Positions 15,684 through 23,999 of a stretch of DNA of 53,639 nucleotides are shown in pieces. The DNA comes from Sphingomonas sp. PP-CE-1A-559. GTDB lineage: Bacteria; Pseudomonadota; Alphaproteobacteria; Sphingomonadales; Sphingomonadaceae. Within the stretch, counting starts at the first letter, position 1; the number at the start of each line of letters is the position of its first letter. The position numbers were made by a program, and so were the translations under genes. The stretch spans positions 1-53,639 of the forward strand of contig NZ_SLYA01000011.1 of assembly GCF_004340965.1 (NCBI RefSeq). Direction: 5' to 3'. A model generated the notes under the pieces. The model saw nothing but the letters and a program-made list of their open reading frames with translations. It searched no databases and had not been told where the DNA came from.

Positions 15684-16607
15684 ATGACCGAAATCCATCA
15701 AACCCACAGGACGATCGCCATGGCCCGTCTCCCGCTAGACGCTGAGGTCCGCGCCAAGGATATCGTCGAGAAGCTCGGCGGAATCTGGCGCGGCACGCGC
15801 GGCGAATGCCGTTGTCCAGCGCATGACGACGGCTCTCCGAGCCTGTCTGTCCGCCTGGGGGACACGGCAATCCTGTTCCACTGCTTCGCCGGTTGCACGA
15901 CGATCGAAGTCCTGAAAGCTCTGCAGCGCCGCAAGCTCCACGATCGCGCAGCCGTGTCGATGCCCGAAGCGAGCCCCAAGCGCGACATGAGCGCGCTCGC
16001 GCGCCGGCTCTGGAAAGCCAGTCAGCCGATCGCCGGCACGCTCGCCGAGGAGTATCTCCTCGCACGCGGCCTCTCCGGCCCGTTCCCCAAGTCGCTGCGG
16101 TTCAACCCCGCGACCATCCACGGCTCCGGGCCGTCCAAGCGGACGATGCCCGCCATGATCGCGGCCGTCGAAAACGATATGGGCGTCGTCGCGGTGCAAC
16201 GCACGTTCCTCGATCCCGACAACGTGCTGCACAAGCCGATGCCCAAGCCCAAGGTCTCGCTGGGCCTGCTCGGCACCGCGGCGATCCGGCTGGCGCCGGC
16301 GACGGACGAACTGGGCTTCGCCGAAGGCATCGAGGACGCCCTGTCGGCGATGGAATGGTTCGGTACGCCAACCTGGGCCCTGGGCGGCGTCGAGCGCCTC
16401 GCCTTCGTCGCCATACCTGCGAGCGTGCGCCGCATCATCGTCTATGGCGATCGCGGACGGGCGGCCGATCGACTGCTCGGCAAGGCTCGCAACTATCTCA
16501 CCGCGAACGGCCGCGAGCTGGTCAGCCGCGTGCCTGCGCATCACGACGATTGGAACGACGCCTGGAAGGCGTATCAAGCATCGGCCAAAGTGGACCCACG
16601 GTCATAA
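15684..16607 (+). CDS. Toprim-domain primase-like protein (DUF7146 type, 307 aa)
   Basis: The start at 15684 (MTEIHQTHRTIAMARLPLDA) has CCGGAGG 6 bases upstream. An N-terminal zinc-binding region (ECRCPAHDDGSPSLSV then LFHCFAGC) resembles the CHC2 zinc finger of primases. A middle region (AEEYLLARGLSGPFPKSLRF) is typical of DUF7146. The C-terminal Toprim has EGIEDALS with the catalytic Glu and IIVYGDRGRAAD where a DxD motif would be expected (here D-R-G). Such proteins accompany replication genes on Alphaproteobacterial plasmids and probably prime DNA synthesis or assist transfer. Confidence 0.8.
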   Translation: MTEIHQTHRTIAMARLPLDAEVRAKDIVEKLGGIWRGTRGECRCPAHDDGSPSLSVRLGDTAILFHCFAGCTTIEVLKALQRRKLHDRAAVSMPEASPKRDMSALARRLWKASQPIAGTLAEEYLLARGLSGPFPKSLRFNPATIHGSGPSKRTMPAMIAAVENDMGVVAVQRTFLDPDNVLHKPMPKPKVSLGLLGTAAIRLAPATDELGFAEGIEDALSAMEWFGTPTWALGGVERLAFVAIPASVRRIIVYGDRGRAADRLLGKARNYLTANGRELVSRVPAHHDDWNDAWKAYQASAKVDPRS

Positions 16608-16634
16608 CCGGCACGACCCTGCTTCAAGCCCCAT

Positions 16635-16683
16635 TAATGGGTGCACAATAAATCTGTGTCGCCTATTTTATGGGTGTACGAAA
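16635..16683 (+). promoter_or_regulatory. Paired direct repeats before brnT, candidate BrnA operator
   Basis: Two similar 16-mers, TAATGGGTGCACAATA (16635-16650) and TTATGGGTGTACGAAA (16668-16683), lie 33 bases apart, about three helical turns, directly before brnT. BrnA is an RHH-type autorepressor in known BrnTA systems, so this is a plausible operator and promoter region. Confidence 0.45.
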
Positions 16684-16688
16684 TCACG

Positions 16689-16965
16689 ATGGAAATCGGG
16701 TTCGATCCCGCCAAGGAAGGCTGGGAATATCGCCGAGCACGGCGTGTCCTTGCAAGCTACGGAAGGATTTGATTGGGACACGGCATTCGAGCGCGAGGAC
16801 GATCGCTTCGATTACGGAGAGGTCCGCTTTGTCGCCTTGGGGATGATCGGTGGTCGCCTGCATGTGCTGGCTTTTACCGAAGGCTCCCATGACGACGCGG
16901 TTCGCGCCATTAGCCTGCGCCCGGCAGAAAAACACGAAGTGAGATTCTATCATGGCCAAGTTTGA
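16689..16965 (+). pseudogene. brnT: brnT toxin gene with a frameshift
   Basis: The gene opens ATG at 16689 (MEIGFDPAK, the BrnT N-terminus) but after AAGG at 16713-16716 the reading frame is lost. The next frame continues AGNIAEHGVSLQATEGFDWD and VRFVALGMIGGRLHVLAFTE up to TGA at 16965. Removing one G restores an intact 91-aa BrnT-like RNase toxin. It overlaps brnA by 14 bases, as in normal brnTA operons. A real frameshift would leave the antitoxin without its toxin; a sequencing error is the alternative. Confidence 0.75.
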
Positions 16966-17182
16966 CCCGGAGATTCACGGCGACAATCCGCCGATGGACA
17001 CAGCGTTCATGGCCGGAATGAAGCCGTCCTCGCGCGGGCGACCGAAACTGGAAAACCCCAAGGTGGAAGTCAAAATCCGTCTCGATGCCAAGACGGTCGC
17101 GTATTTGCGGGGTAGCGGCCCCGGGTGGCAGACCCGTGTGAATGCCTTGTTGGAAAAAATGGTGACGGCCGGACAAATTTGA
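16952..17182 (+). CDS. brnA: BrnA-type antitoxin (76 aa)
   Basis: The protein contains RGRPKLENPKVEVKIRLDAK followed by GSGPGWQTRVNALLEKMV, the BrnA antitoxin signature (RGRP-K, IRLD, GpGWQTRxN). The C-terminal part is a ribbon-helix-helix that binds DNA and represses the operon, while the body neutralises BrnT. It is intact and overlaps the end of the frameshifted brnT. Retention of an intact antitoxin with a broken toxin is a known route of toxin-antitoxin decay. Confidence 0.85.
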   Translation: MAKFDPEIHGDNPPMDTAFMAGMKPSSRGRPKLENPKVEVKIRLDAKTVAYLRGSGPGWQTRVNALLEKMVTAGQI

Positions 17183-17333
17183 GGGCGTGGTCGCCGCGCC
17201 CTCTGGCCCGGTACGGTACGGAGTTTATCGTCCATGACAGGGCGAACCTGCGCATGAGCGCAGGCAGAGGAGAGGGAGCCTTCGGCTTGTTGATCCGGTG
17301 ATGAGCACCGGGCGATAAAACCGGAGGCCCTCG

Positions 17334-20195
17334 ATGCACACTTCAGCCGCAGTTCTCGAACTCGATTTCACCGAACCGTCGATCACGGCCGCCAAGGTGG
17401 TCGCCGACACCATCGCTGGACAAGGATCGCTGCAACGCGACACGCTGCTGTGGGTCATGGAGCAAGCCTATGGCGGATCTTCGGCCGACGGTCGCTGGTC
17501 GCTTCGCGACGCTTACGACATGCTCGAACTCGCCGAGGTCATGTACCTGGCGAAGGCCGACCTGCCATCCACTCCGGGCGATTGCCTTGCCGCACTGACC
17601 GCGCTGGTCGCCGGCCTGCCTACGCATACCGCCCGCAGCCAGGAGCAAATCGAGCTTCAGCAATTCTCGACCCCCGCCCCGATCGCCTACCTCGCTGCGC
17701 TCGCTGGCAGAATCGCCACCACGGATCTGGTTTTGGAACCGTCTGCCGGCACCGGCCTGCTCGCCGCCTTCGCGCACCGCGCCGGTGCCCGCCTGGTTCT
17801 TAATGAGATCGATCCGGCCCGCGCCGAAATGCTTGCGGCCGCCTTCCCGGGCGTCGCTGTCACGCGCCACGACGGCGAGCTGATCCACGATCTACTCGAA
17901 CCAACGATCCGGCCCACGGCCGTCCTCATCAATCCTCCCTTCTCGCGCAGCATCGGTCGCCACGCCGGGATCGCCGCGCTGGAGCTGATCGCGCGCGACC
18001 TGAAGATGCAGGGGCTCTACGTCTCGCGCGCGCTGAGCTTCGTCGGCGTCGAATACGATATCCTCGAACACAAGCTGACCGCCGACCAGATCGAGGTCTA
18101 TGACGCCTATGCCGATGCGTGGGCGATCATCCACAGCAACCTGCGCGCGGCGCTGGACGCGACCCGCGTGACGGACAGCTTCTCGAACGACACCTATAAC
18201 AGCGGCGCCAAGGCGGCCGCACTGTCGATCTTCGAATCCACCAAACAGCGGTTCTTCTGCCAACTCCTGATCGGCATGAAGCTGCCCTCGCTGGTGCCTG
18301 CTATCCGCGCCGATCTCGCGCGTGGCGAGAGCGTCGTGATCCAACTCATCTCGACGTCCGAGGCGATGCTCAACCGGGCACTCGCCGCGCTGACGGTCGA
18401 GGAGCGCGCCAATCTCGACATCGAACTTTCGCCGAGGGAGTTTCTCATGTCGTACCTCACGGCCGCCTTCCCGGTCCGGCAGATGAAAACCTTTGTCGAC
18501 GAGACCGGCAAGACCCGCTCCGAACCGATGTCCGACGAGGACGGCCGCCCCGTCTTCGCCCGAGAGGCGCTGGAGATGCGCGACAATCTCCTCGAGCAGC
18601 TCTGCGCGCTGCCCGTCGTCGGATCCGCGCTCGATCATATCATCGGGCATTTCGGCACCGACGCGGTTGCCGAGGTGACGGGGCGAAGCCGGCGCGTCAT
18701 CATGGACGTGGCAGGCCGCCAGCGCGTCGAAAGCCGCTCGCCCCGCACCAACTTGGCAGAGACCGACGCCTTCATGCGGGGGCAGAAGAAGATCCTGATC
18801 TTCTCCGACGCTGGCGGCACCGGCCGCAGCTATCATGCGAGCCTGACGTGCGAAAACCAGTCGCGCCGCAATCATTACCTCCTCGAGCCGGGCTGGCGAG
18901 CTGACGCCGCCATCCAGGGGCTCGGACGCACGCACCGCACGCATCAGGCGACCGCCCCGCTGTTCCGGCCGGTGTCGACCGACTGCCGGGGCGAACGCCG
19001 CTTCATCTCGACGATCGCACGCCGGCTCGACAGTCTGGGCGCGCTTACCCGAGGCCAGCGCCAAACCGGCGGTCAGGGCCTGTTCGACCCGCGCGACAAT
19101 CTCGAAAGCGACTATGCTAAGGAATCGCTCGAACAGTGGTTTCGCCTGCTCGCCAATGGCAAGCTGCGCTCGACCACGCTGGACGAGTTCCAGAAGCTGA
19201 CCGGCCTCGAGCTGGAGGGCGAAGGTGGCGGGCTCAAGGAGGAGATGCCCCCGATCCAGCGCTGGCTCAATCGCATCCTCGCGCTGCGCATCGCCATGCA
19301 GAACGCGATCTTCGACGAGTATCTCGGCTTGATCGAAGCGCGCATCGAAGCAGCGAAGGAAGCCGGCACGCTCGATCTTGGGGTCGAGAGCATCAACGCC
19401 GAGCGTATCACGATCCTCGATCGCACGGTGATCCGGCGCGACCAGACCAGCGGCGCCGAGACCGAGATCCTCCGATTAGAGACCGAAGAACGCTACAAGC
19501 CGCTCGCGCTGGATCGCGCTTTGCGGACCCTCGGCGACGACGCCCGCCCGATCGTCAACCGCAAGTCGGGCAAGGCGGCTATCCGGTGCAGCACCTACTC
19601 GCTCACCGACGACGACGGCGAGATCGTGCGCCGTTACGAGCTTGTCCGCCCCACACGCACCGAGCGGATGCGGCAGGATCTTCTCCTCGAGACGATGTGG
19701 GAAGATGCGAGCGAGGCAGAGTTTTCCGCGCTCTGGCAGGCCGAGGTCGAGGAGATGTCGGGCAAGACCCGCACCAACACGCTCTACCTCGTCACCGGCC
19801 TGCTCCTGCCGGTCTGGGACCGCCTGCCCGACGATCACGTCCAGGTCTGGCGTCTGAATACCGATGACGGCCAGTCCTTCCTTGGCCGCATCGTCCCCGC
19901 CCCGCTCGTGACCAAGCTCGCGGACGCCTTCGGCATCGCGGCCACCATCACCGTGTCGGGTGCCGAGACCGCCAAGCACGTCATGGGGACGGCTGAGATC
20001 ACCGCGCTCGGTGCGTACCGGCTGAAGCGCAGCCTGGTCGCAGGCCAACAGCGCCTCGAATTGCTCGACTGGCCGCACACGCGGTTGGCCGAGCTGAAGG
20101 CGGCCGGATGCTTCACCGAGATCATCCAGCACAAGACGCGGATGTTCATTCCCGTCGCGACGGCCGCGACCGTAATCGACCGCATCACTGCCTGA
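17334..20195 (+). CDS. Strawberry-notch family methyltransferase/helicase, internally deleted (953 aa)
   Basis: Residues 100-205 hold a class I methyltransferase core (LVLEPSAGTGLLAAF, then AVLINPPFS). At about residues 205-213 (GRHAGIAALELIARDLK) the protein jumps into the middle of the strawberry-notch helicase: ALSFVGVEYDILEHKL, ILIFSDAGGTGRSYHA (485-501) and AIQGLGRTHRTHQ (motif VI, 526-538) follow. The Walker A and DEAH segment that normally lies between them is absent. From memory full-length relatives are around 1,400 residues. The ORF is otherwise open and well conserved, so the deletion is in frame and rather recent or tolerated. Start has GGAGG upstream. Confidence 0.8.
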   Translation: MHTSAAVLELDFTEPSITAAKVVADTIAGQGSLQRDTLLWVMEQAYGGSSADGRWSLRDAYDMLELAEVMYLAKADLPSTPGDCLAALTALVAGLPTHTARSQEQIELQQFSTPAPIAYLAALAGRIATTDLVLEPSAGTGLLAAFAHRAGARLVLNEIDPARAEMLAAAFPGVAVTRHDGELIHDLLEPTIRPTAVLINPPFSRSIGRHAGIAALELIARDLKMQGLYVSRALSFVGVEYDILEHKLTADQIEVYDAYADAWAIIHSNLRAALDATRVTDSFSNDTYNSGAKAAALSIFESTKQRFFCQLLIGMKLPSLVPAIRADLARGESVVIQLISTSEAMLNRALAALTVEERANLDIELSPREFLMSYLTAAFPVRQMKTFVDETGKTRSEPMSDEDGRPVFAREALEMRDNLLEQLCALPVVGSALDHIIGHFGTDAVAEVTGRSRRVIMDVAGRQRVESRSPRTNLAETDAFMRGQKKILIFSDAGGTGRSYHASLTCENQSRRNHYLLEPGWRADAAIQGLGRTHRTHQATAPLFRPVSTDCRGERRFISTIARRLDSLGALTRGQRQTGGQGLFDPRDNLESDYAKESLEQWFRLLANGKLRSTTLDEFQKLTGLELEGEGGGLKEEMPPIQRWLNRILALRIAMQNAIFDEYLGLIEARIEAAKEAGTLDLGVESINAERITILDRTVIRRDQTSGAETEILRLETEERYKPLALDRALRTLGDDARPIVNRKSGKAAIRCSTYSLTDDDGEIVRRYELVRPTRTERMRQDLLLETMWEDASEAEFSALWQAEVEEMSGKTRTNTLYLVTGLLLPVWDRLPDDHVQVWRLNTDDGQSFLGRIVPAPLVTKLADAFGIAATITVSGAETAKHVMGTAEITALGAYRLKRSLVAGQQRLELLDWPHTRLAELKAAGCFTEIIQHKTRMFIPVATAATVIDRITA

Positions 20196-20319
20196 CCCGA
20201 ACAGAACTCTCTCTCCACTCACCAAAGGGAGGGGAGGGAGCCTTCGGCTTTGTGAGCTTGGAGGACCAGGCTCGCGTGACCGCGCGACGCGGCGCGCTAT
20301 TTGCAAACGGAGACGACCG

Positions 20320-20625
20320 ATGATCCAGTCCGTGAAGGTCAAGAACCTGTCGCTGTCGAAGGACAATGTCCGCAAATCCAATCGTGACGCAGGGATCGAC
20401 ATCCTCGCCGCCAACATCGCTGCCCAGGGGCTGTTGCAGAACCTGATCGTCACTCCGCTCAAGAAGGCGGGTACGTTTACCGTGAAGGCGGGCGGTCGCC
20501 GCTTGCGCGCTCTCCAGCTCCTCATCGAGCAGGGCATCGCCATCAACACACAATACGCCGTCATCACCGCCGAAGATCACGACAGCTCGGTCGTCGTCGT
20601 GAATGAATACGACCCATTCGCCTGA
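20320..20625 (+). CDS. Short ParB-like N-terminal domain protein (101 aa)
   Basis: MIQSVKVKNLSLSKDNVRKS, IDILAANIAAQGLLQNLIVT and VKAGGRRLRALQLLIEQG match the start of ParB/Srx-type proteins that follow strawberry-notch genes on many plasmids and usually run to several hundred residues. Here the protein stops soon after this (VVVVNEYDPFA), without the helix-turn-helix and C-terminal domains. The GGRR motif of the nucleotide-binding fold is present. A hairpin follows at once (20631-20650). It is either a truncated remnant or a naturally small form. CGGAG lies before the start. Confidence 0.7.
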   Translation: MIQSVKVKNLSLSKDNVRKSNRDAGIDILAANIAAQGLLQNLIVTPLKKAGTFTVKAGGRRLRALQLLIEQGIAINTQYAVITAEDHDSSVVVVNEYDPFA

Positions 20626-20630
20626 CCAGA

Positions 20631-20650
20631 TGGGGGCCGAAAGGCCCCCA
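20631..20650. terminator. Hairpin after the short parB gene
   Basis: TGGGGGCC (20631-20638), loop GAAA, GGCCCCCA (20643-20650): a perfect 8-bp stem with a stable GNRA loop, five bases after the stop. No U-run follows, so it may stabilise the mRNA end or be a weak terminator. Confidence 0.45.
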
Positions 20651-20969
20651 CGCCTTCGACAGGCGCAAAGTCTCAGGGGCAAGGACGGGCATCGAGCCCG
20701 TCATGACCCCCGCGCTGGTCGCGCGGCCGCGGCACCGTTCAGAGAATTGCTCATTTGTCCTTTGACACCAAACCCCACCGCTAGCAGCCGGGGCACCCCG
20801 TGGCGGGTCATCATTGTGTGACAGGATTTTTCACCATAACGCCGCATTTTGACACTGCTTGGTCTTTGCCCCTCGCGCGCTGCGCCTGCTTTCTCGAAAA
20901 GGATGCGGTTTTAGGAAAATAGCGAGGCGCTGGTCGTTGTCGTTACGGACCTGTAGACGGGGGGTCCCG

Positions 20970-21869
20970 ATGCATTCGCCATATCGCCCGATACAACGAC
21001 ACAAGCCCGAACCATCGACGCCTCTCGAATCCGTGTTGCGAAGGTCTGCCGATCTAAACGCATGGACAGCGGCCGCTTGGATCACTGCTGTATGGGCATG
21101 TCTAATCGTCTTGGACGGCGTGACGGGGCCACATTTTTCGCTGAATCCGCTCTACCTCTTGCCGTTATGCCTAACAACCTGGTGCTTCGGCAGGGTGGCA
21201 GGGTTGACCGAGGGCTTGATCACCGTTGTCATTACTCTGTACTTAAACGGCTTCGGTGATGGCCTTTCGGCTCAAGCTTCGTCCGTTCCGACCACGACCG
21301 CTGCGTGGAATGCCGGAATGAGAACGTTCAGCGTTGTTTTCATCATTTTGCTTGTCAGCGCCTTCCGTCGTACGTTCGACCGAGAGCGCGCGAACGCGCT
21401 GGTCGACCCCCTTACGGGATTGGGTAATCGCAGGTCGTTTCAGCGCGAGTGCAAACGCCTCGAATTGTCAGCCCTACGTGATAATCGCATACTATTGTGC
21501 GGCATAATCGACCTCGACGACTTCAAAGCGGTGAATGATCAACACGGGCATGCTGCAGGCGACGAGGTGCTTCGCGTCGTAGCTCAGGCGCTCATCTCGG
21601 CTGTTCGACCTTATGACGTCACCGCTCGCTTGGGCGGCGATGAATTCGCATTCTGCATGGCGGTACGTGACGAAGCATCGGCGGAACGGAAAGCGGGTAG
21701 CATCCACCGATCGCTAATTGCTGCGATGAACGCCTCCGAATGGAGAGCAACATGTAGTTTAGGTGCCGCAACAGGAATTAGCGTCGAACACATCTTAGAC
21801 TTCGCCGACAAAACTATGTATATGGCAAAGAGTACGGGAAAGAGCTCCTGGAAATTCTTAACGACGTAA
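20970..21869 (+). CDS. Membrane diguanylate cyclase (GGDEF, 299 aa)
   Basis: From the ATG at 20970 (MHSPYRPIQRHKPEP) there are about four membrane segments between residues 34 and 135 (WTAAAWITAVWACLIVL, NPLYLLPLCLTTWCF, GLITVVITLYL, FSVVFIILLVSAF), then a GGDEF domain. It begins DPLTGLGNRRSFQREC and has the intact active site LGGDEFAF. It should make cyclic di-GMP from GTP at the inner membrane. No EAL domain is attached. It interrupts the island of DNA-processing genes and converges with the zinc-ribbon gene at 21961, so it looks like a later insertion. Confidence 0.88.
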   Translation: MHSPYRPIQRHKPEPSTPLESVLRRSADLNAWTAAAWITAVWACLIVLDGVTGPHFSLNPLYLLPLCLTTWCFGRVAGLTEGLITVVITLYLNGFGDGLSAQASSVPTTTAAWNAGMRTFSVVFIILLVSAFRRTFDRERANALVDPLTGLGNRRSFQRECKRLELSALRDNRILLCGIIDLDDFKAVNDQHGHAAGDEVLRVVAQALISAVRPYDVTARLGGDEFAFCMAVRDEASAERKAGSIHRSLIAAMNASEWRATCSLGAATGISVEHILDFADKTMYMAKSTGKSSWKFLTT

Positions 21870-21960
21870 ACCTGTTTTACGGAAAATCAATTTTCATGCG
21901 CTAGCACTGACGGCACGGGGGCTTCGCCCCTGTTTGCTCATCGCCTGCAAGTGACGACGA

Positions 21961-22317
21961 TCAACTCCACGCTGTCCTGACGGGCGGCAGCTCTTCGAAC
22001 GCTTCGAGCAGCCTGTGCTCACGCAGCATTGTGGTCCACTGTCCGCCATAGGTTCGTGACGCCAGATAGAAGGTCGAGCCGTAGCACTCGACCATCCGGC
22101 AGCGCTCCAGCTTGTCGACCAGCGAGTAGTTCGCGCCGTGGCGAGCAACGACATCTTCCATCTCGACGCGCATCAACGTCCCGCATTGGCAGCAGCGCGA
22201 GCGAACCAGCGCCTTCATCCGCAACATCGTGCCGACGTTCTCCATCCAGCGAGGCCAGAGAGCGACGATGTCGGCAGACGTTTCCATGGCTGCGACGATA
22301 ATCCCCCGGCCCGGCAT
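21961..22317 (-). CDS. Zinc-ribbon protein (118 aa)
   Basis: The start at 22317 (MPGRGIIVAAMETSADIVAL) is preferred; the ATG at 22287 is an alternative. Residues RSRCCQCGTLMRVEMEDVVA and RHGANYSLVDKLERCRMVEC give two Cys pairs and match a group of small sphingomonad plasmid proteins with the pattern C-x-x-C, D-L-x-x-L, G-x-x-Y-S-L-x-D, R-C. Function is unknown; a DNA- or RNA-binding role is guessed from the zinc ribbon. The gene is divergent from the DUF3768 gene. Confidence 0.65.
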   Translation of the reverse strand: MPGRGIIVAAMETSADIVALWPRWMENVGTMLRMKALVRSRCCQCGTLMRVEMEDVVARHGANYSLVDKLERCRMVECYGSTFYLASRTYGGQWTTMLREHRLLEAFEELPPVRTAWS

Positions 22318-22530
22318 CGTCCACCGGTTTGGGATCGGCCGGTCTCTCACTCGCCGCCACCCGAGGGGCCTTTCGGGCTCCCACGTCCTCGCCGAGGCGC
22401 TTTCACGCGCAAGTCCGCAAGCGGACTTCTCCACGGCGTTTCGACCCTGCGGGTGCGCGAGCCAGCTATGCCTCGGCGGTCCTGTCGCCTGTCGAAGGCC
22501 CCGATTGGCGGGTCAGACAAGGAGACCGAC

Positions 22531-22923
22531 ATGGCCGACCAGACCTCCAATTCCGAACGGCCCAAGGGTGGGCCTACCGAGATCGCGCGGCTCAACGACT
22601 GGCTTCGCCAACATATCACGGCCCCAGGCAACAACCGCGTGGTGATGACCTGCGGTATCGCCGACCTGATCGGCGACGTCAGCCTCTTGCGTGGTTTCCG
22701 CAGACGTGCCGAGTTGACCCGCGCCGTGCGCGACTACGACAGGTTCGATGACGCGATCGACCCGCACGGCGAGCGCGACATGGGCCGGTTCGAGTTCGAG
22801 GGGACCGCCTGCTACTGGAAGATCGATTACTACGATCTCGACCTCACCGGGGGGGCGGAGGATCCGGCCGATCCTTGTCTGACGACGCGCGTCCTCACCA
22901 TCATGCGCGTCGACGAACGATGA
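22531..22923 (+). CDS. DUF3768 family protein (130 aa)
   Basis: From the ATG at 22531 (MADQTSNSERPKGGPTEIAR) the protein shows IARLNDWLRQ, VVMTCGIADL, DPHGERDMGRFEFEG and YWKIDYYDLDLTGGAEDPAD with TRVLTIMRVDER, the order seen in DUF3768. This family is common on Alphaproteobacterial plasmids, near transfer or replication genes, and has no known activity. AAGGAG lies upstream of the start. It forms a likely operon with the VbhA-like and 47-aa genes downstream. Confidence 0.85.
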   Translation: MADQTSNSERPKGGPTEIARLNDWLRQHITAPGNNRVVMTCGIADLIGDVSLLRGFRRRAELTRAVRDYDRFDDAIDPHGERDMGRFEFEGTACYWKIDYYDLDLTGGAEDPADPCLTTRVLTIMRVDER

Positions 22924-22984
22924 CGCAGACCGCCCCGGCGCACTGGCGTCGGGGCTCGTCCCTATCTCGCGAGAGGATCCCAGC

Positions 22985-23194
22985 ATGACCGTCGAAGCGA
23001 TCAACCCGATCAGCGCAATCGAGCGCACCCGTCGTCACCATGAGGTGGACTTCGCACGCGGCAGCGTCCGTCACGAAGGCGGCATCCTCTCCGACCAGAT
23101 CGAGCAGCGGAATGCCCGCTACATCGCCGGTGAAATCGACAGCGACGCGCTGACCGCCGCGATCCTGGCATCTCAGAGCGTCCAGTTGCCGTGA
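22985..23194 (+). CDS. VbhA-type antitoxin without a visible Fic toxin (69 aa)
   Basis: The core FARGSVRHEGGILSDQIEQR followed by YIAGEIDSDALTAAIL matches the antitoxin VbhA family. The motif S-V-R-H-E-G fits the inhibitory (S/T)xxxE(G/N) helix that blocks the ATP site of Fic AMP-transferases. In VbhTA systems the toxin gene lies directly downstream, but here only small unrelated genes follow and no HxFx(D/E)GNGR motif was seen in the window. It may be an orphan that protects against a Fic toxin encoded elsewhere, or a relic. Confidence 0.7.
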   Translation: MTVEAINPISAIERTRRHHEVDFARGSVRHEGGILSDQIEQRNARYIAGEIDSDALTAAILASQSVQLP

Positions 23195-23484
23195 TGATGC
23201 GGAGGCAGAAGGAAGTGCGCTGTGTGGCGGCCTCCCCTGCCCCACCAACGTCGGAAAGGCTCTGTCGTCGACGCCCCTTCATCGTGACGACCGGGCGGGG
23301 CCGGCGTCAAGGATGCGCGGTGCCCCCAATTTTGACGCGGCCTGCGTTTTTGCTGCGCTTCACTACGACCACGACAAAATCGGCACCCCCACGCCCCGCT
23401 TCGCGGCCGCTTCGCGGTCCTGTGACCCCGACCCCGCCCGATCGTCAGCCCGCCTCTGTCTCAAGCGAACAGAAGGAGGATCAG

Positions 23485-23628
23485 ATGAACATTCAAACCG
23501 CACGCACCCAGGCATGGCTCGCGGAGCTGGCCAGCATCCAAGCGGAGATCGCGGTACACGGGATGCCCCCAGCACCCCGGCCCGCTCACAGGCGGACCCG
23601 CAAGCTCAAGCCGCTCTGGGGAGAGTGA
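23485..23628 (+). CDS. Small protein (47 aa)
   Basis: An ORF with AAGGAGGA placed 5-6 bases before ATG at 23485. It reads MNIQTARTQAWLAELASIQA and ends RRTRKLKPLWGE. It is helical in the first half and basic in the second. I do not recognise it. The strong ribosome binding site and the same-strand position after the VbhA-like gene argue that it is translated. Bases 23195-23484 before it contain no gene; they hold GC-rich hairpins (CGCCCCGCTTCGCGG type). Confidence 0.5.
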   Translation: MNIQTARTQAWLAELASIQAEIAVHGMPPAPRPAHRRTRKLKPLWGE

Positions 23629-23783
23629 GCGCAAGACGGGGTGGCGCTGCCGCCCCGCTCTCGTCATGTCTCACGCAGACCGAACCGCACGCACATCACA
23701 TTGTTCAAGGCTCTGGAAGTCCGTTAGTGTATCGGACGATCAGGCCACCGAGGTTGTAGAGGCATTTTGAGGAGCATCTGTCG

Positions 23784-23945
23784 GTGAAGATCAAGGAAGC
23801 GAACGCACGGCTGGAAGCGCAGATGAAGGACCTTGAAGCCCAGCAGAAGGCGCAGACATGGCTCATCGGGACGCTCGGTTCCGTGATCGCGATCGGGGTG
23901 CTGCTCTCGGCACTGTCACCGATCATCACCAAGATGATCCGCTGA
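23784..23945 (+). CDS. Coiled-coil membrane-anchored protein (53 aa), probably 5'-truncated by a frameshift
   Basis: From a GTG at 23784 the protein reads KIKEANARLEAQMKDLEAQQ (coiled coil), then WLIGTLGSVIAIGVLLSAL (one membrane span). In another frame directly upstream the sequence SVSDDQATEVVEAF leads into it, and removal of one T from TTTT at about 23766-23769 would join both as one longer ORF. The combined layout resembles DUF1640-like proteins. A strong terminator follows. Whether the short form is made is unknown. Confidence 0.5.
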   Translation: MKIKEANARLEAQMKDLEAQQKAQTWLIGTLGSVIAIGVLLSALSPIITKMIR

Positions 23946-23952
23946 AGCAAAA

Positions 23953-23980
23953 GGAGGCGCTTCGGCCTCTCCCTTTTTTT
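23953..23980 (+). terminator. Intrinsic terminator
   Basis: GGAGGC (23953-23958), loop, GCCTC (23965-23969), then CCC and seven T bases (23974-23980). It ends the plus-strand unit that includes the coiled-coil gene. Confidence 0.8.
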
Positions 23981-23999
23981 GTCTCGCTCTGCTCCGACC

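Noticed and set aside
16444..16688. Long N-terminal extension of the BrnT frame overlapping the Toprim gene
   Set aside because: The extension runs in another frame through the end of the primase-like gene. The real BrnT start is at 16689 in the other frame.
17343..19064. Large minus-strand ORFs opposite the strawberry-notch gene
   Set aside because: They are His/Arg/Gly-rich shadows that arise from the strong third-position GC bias of the real gene.
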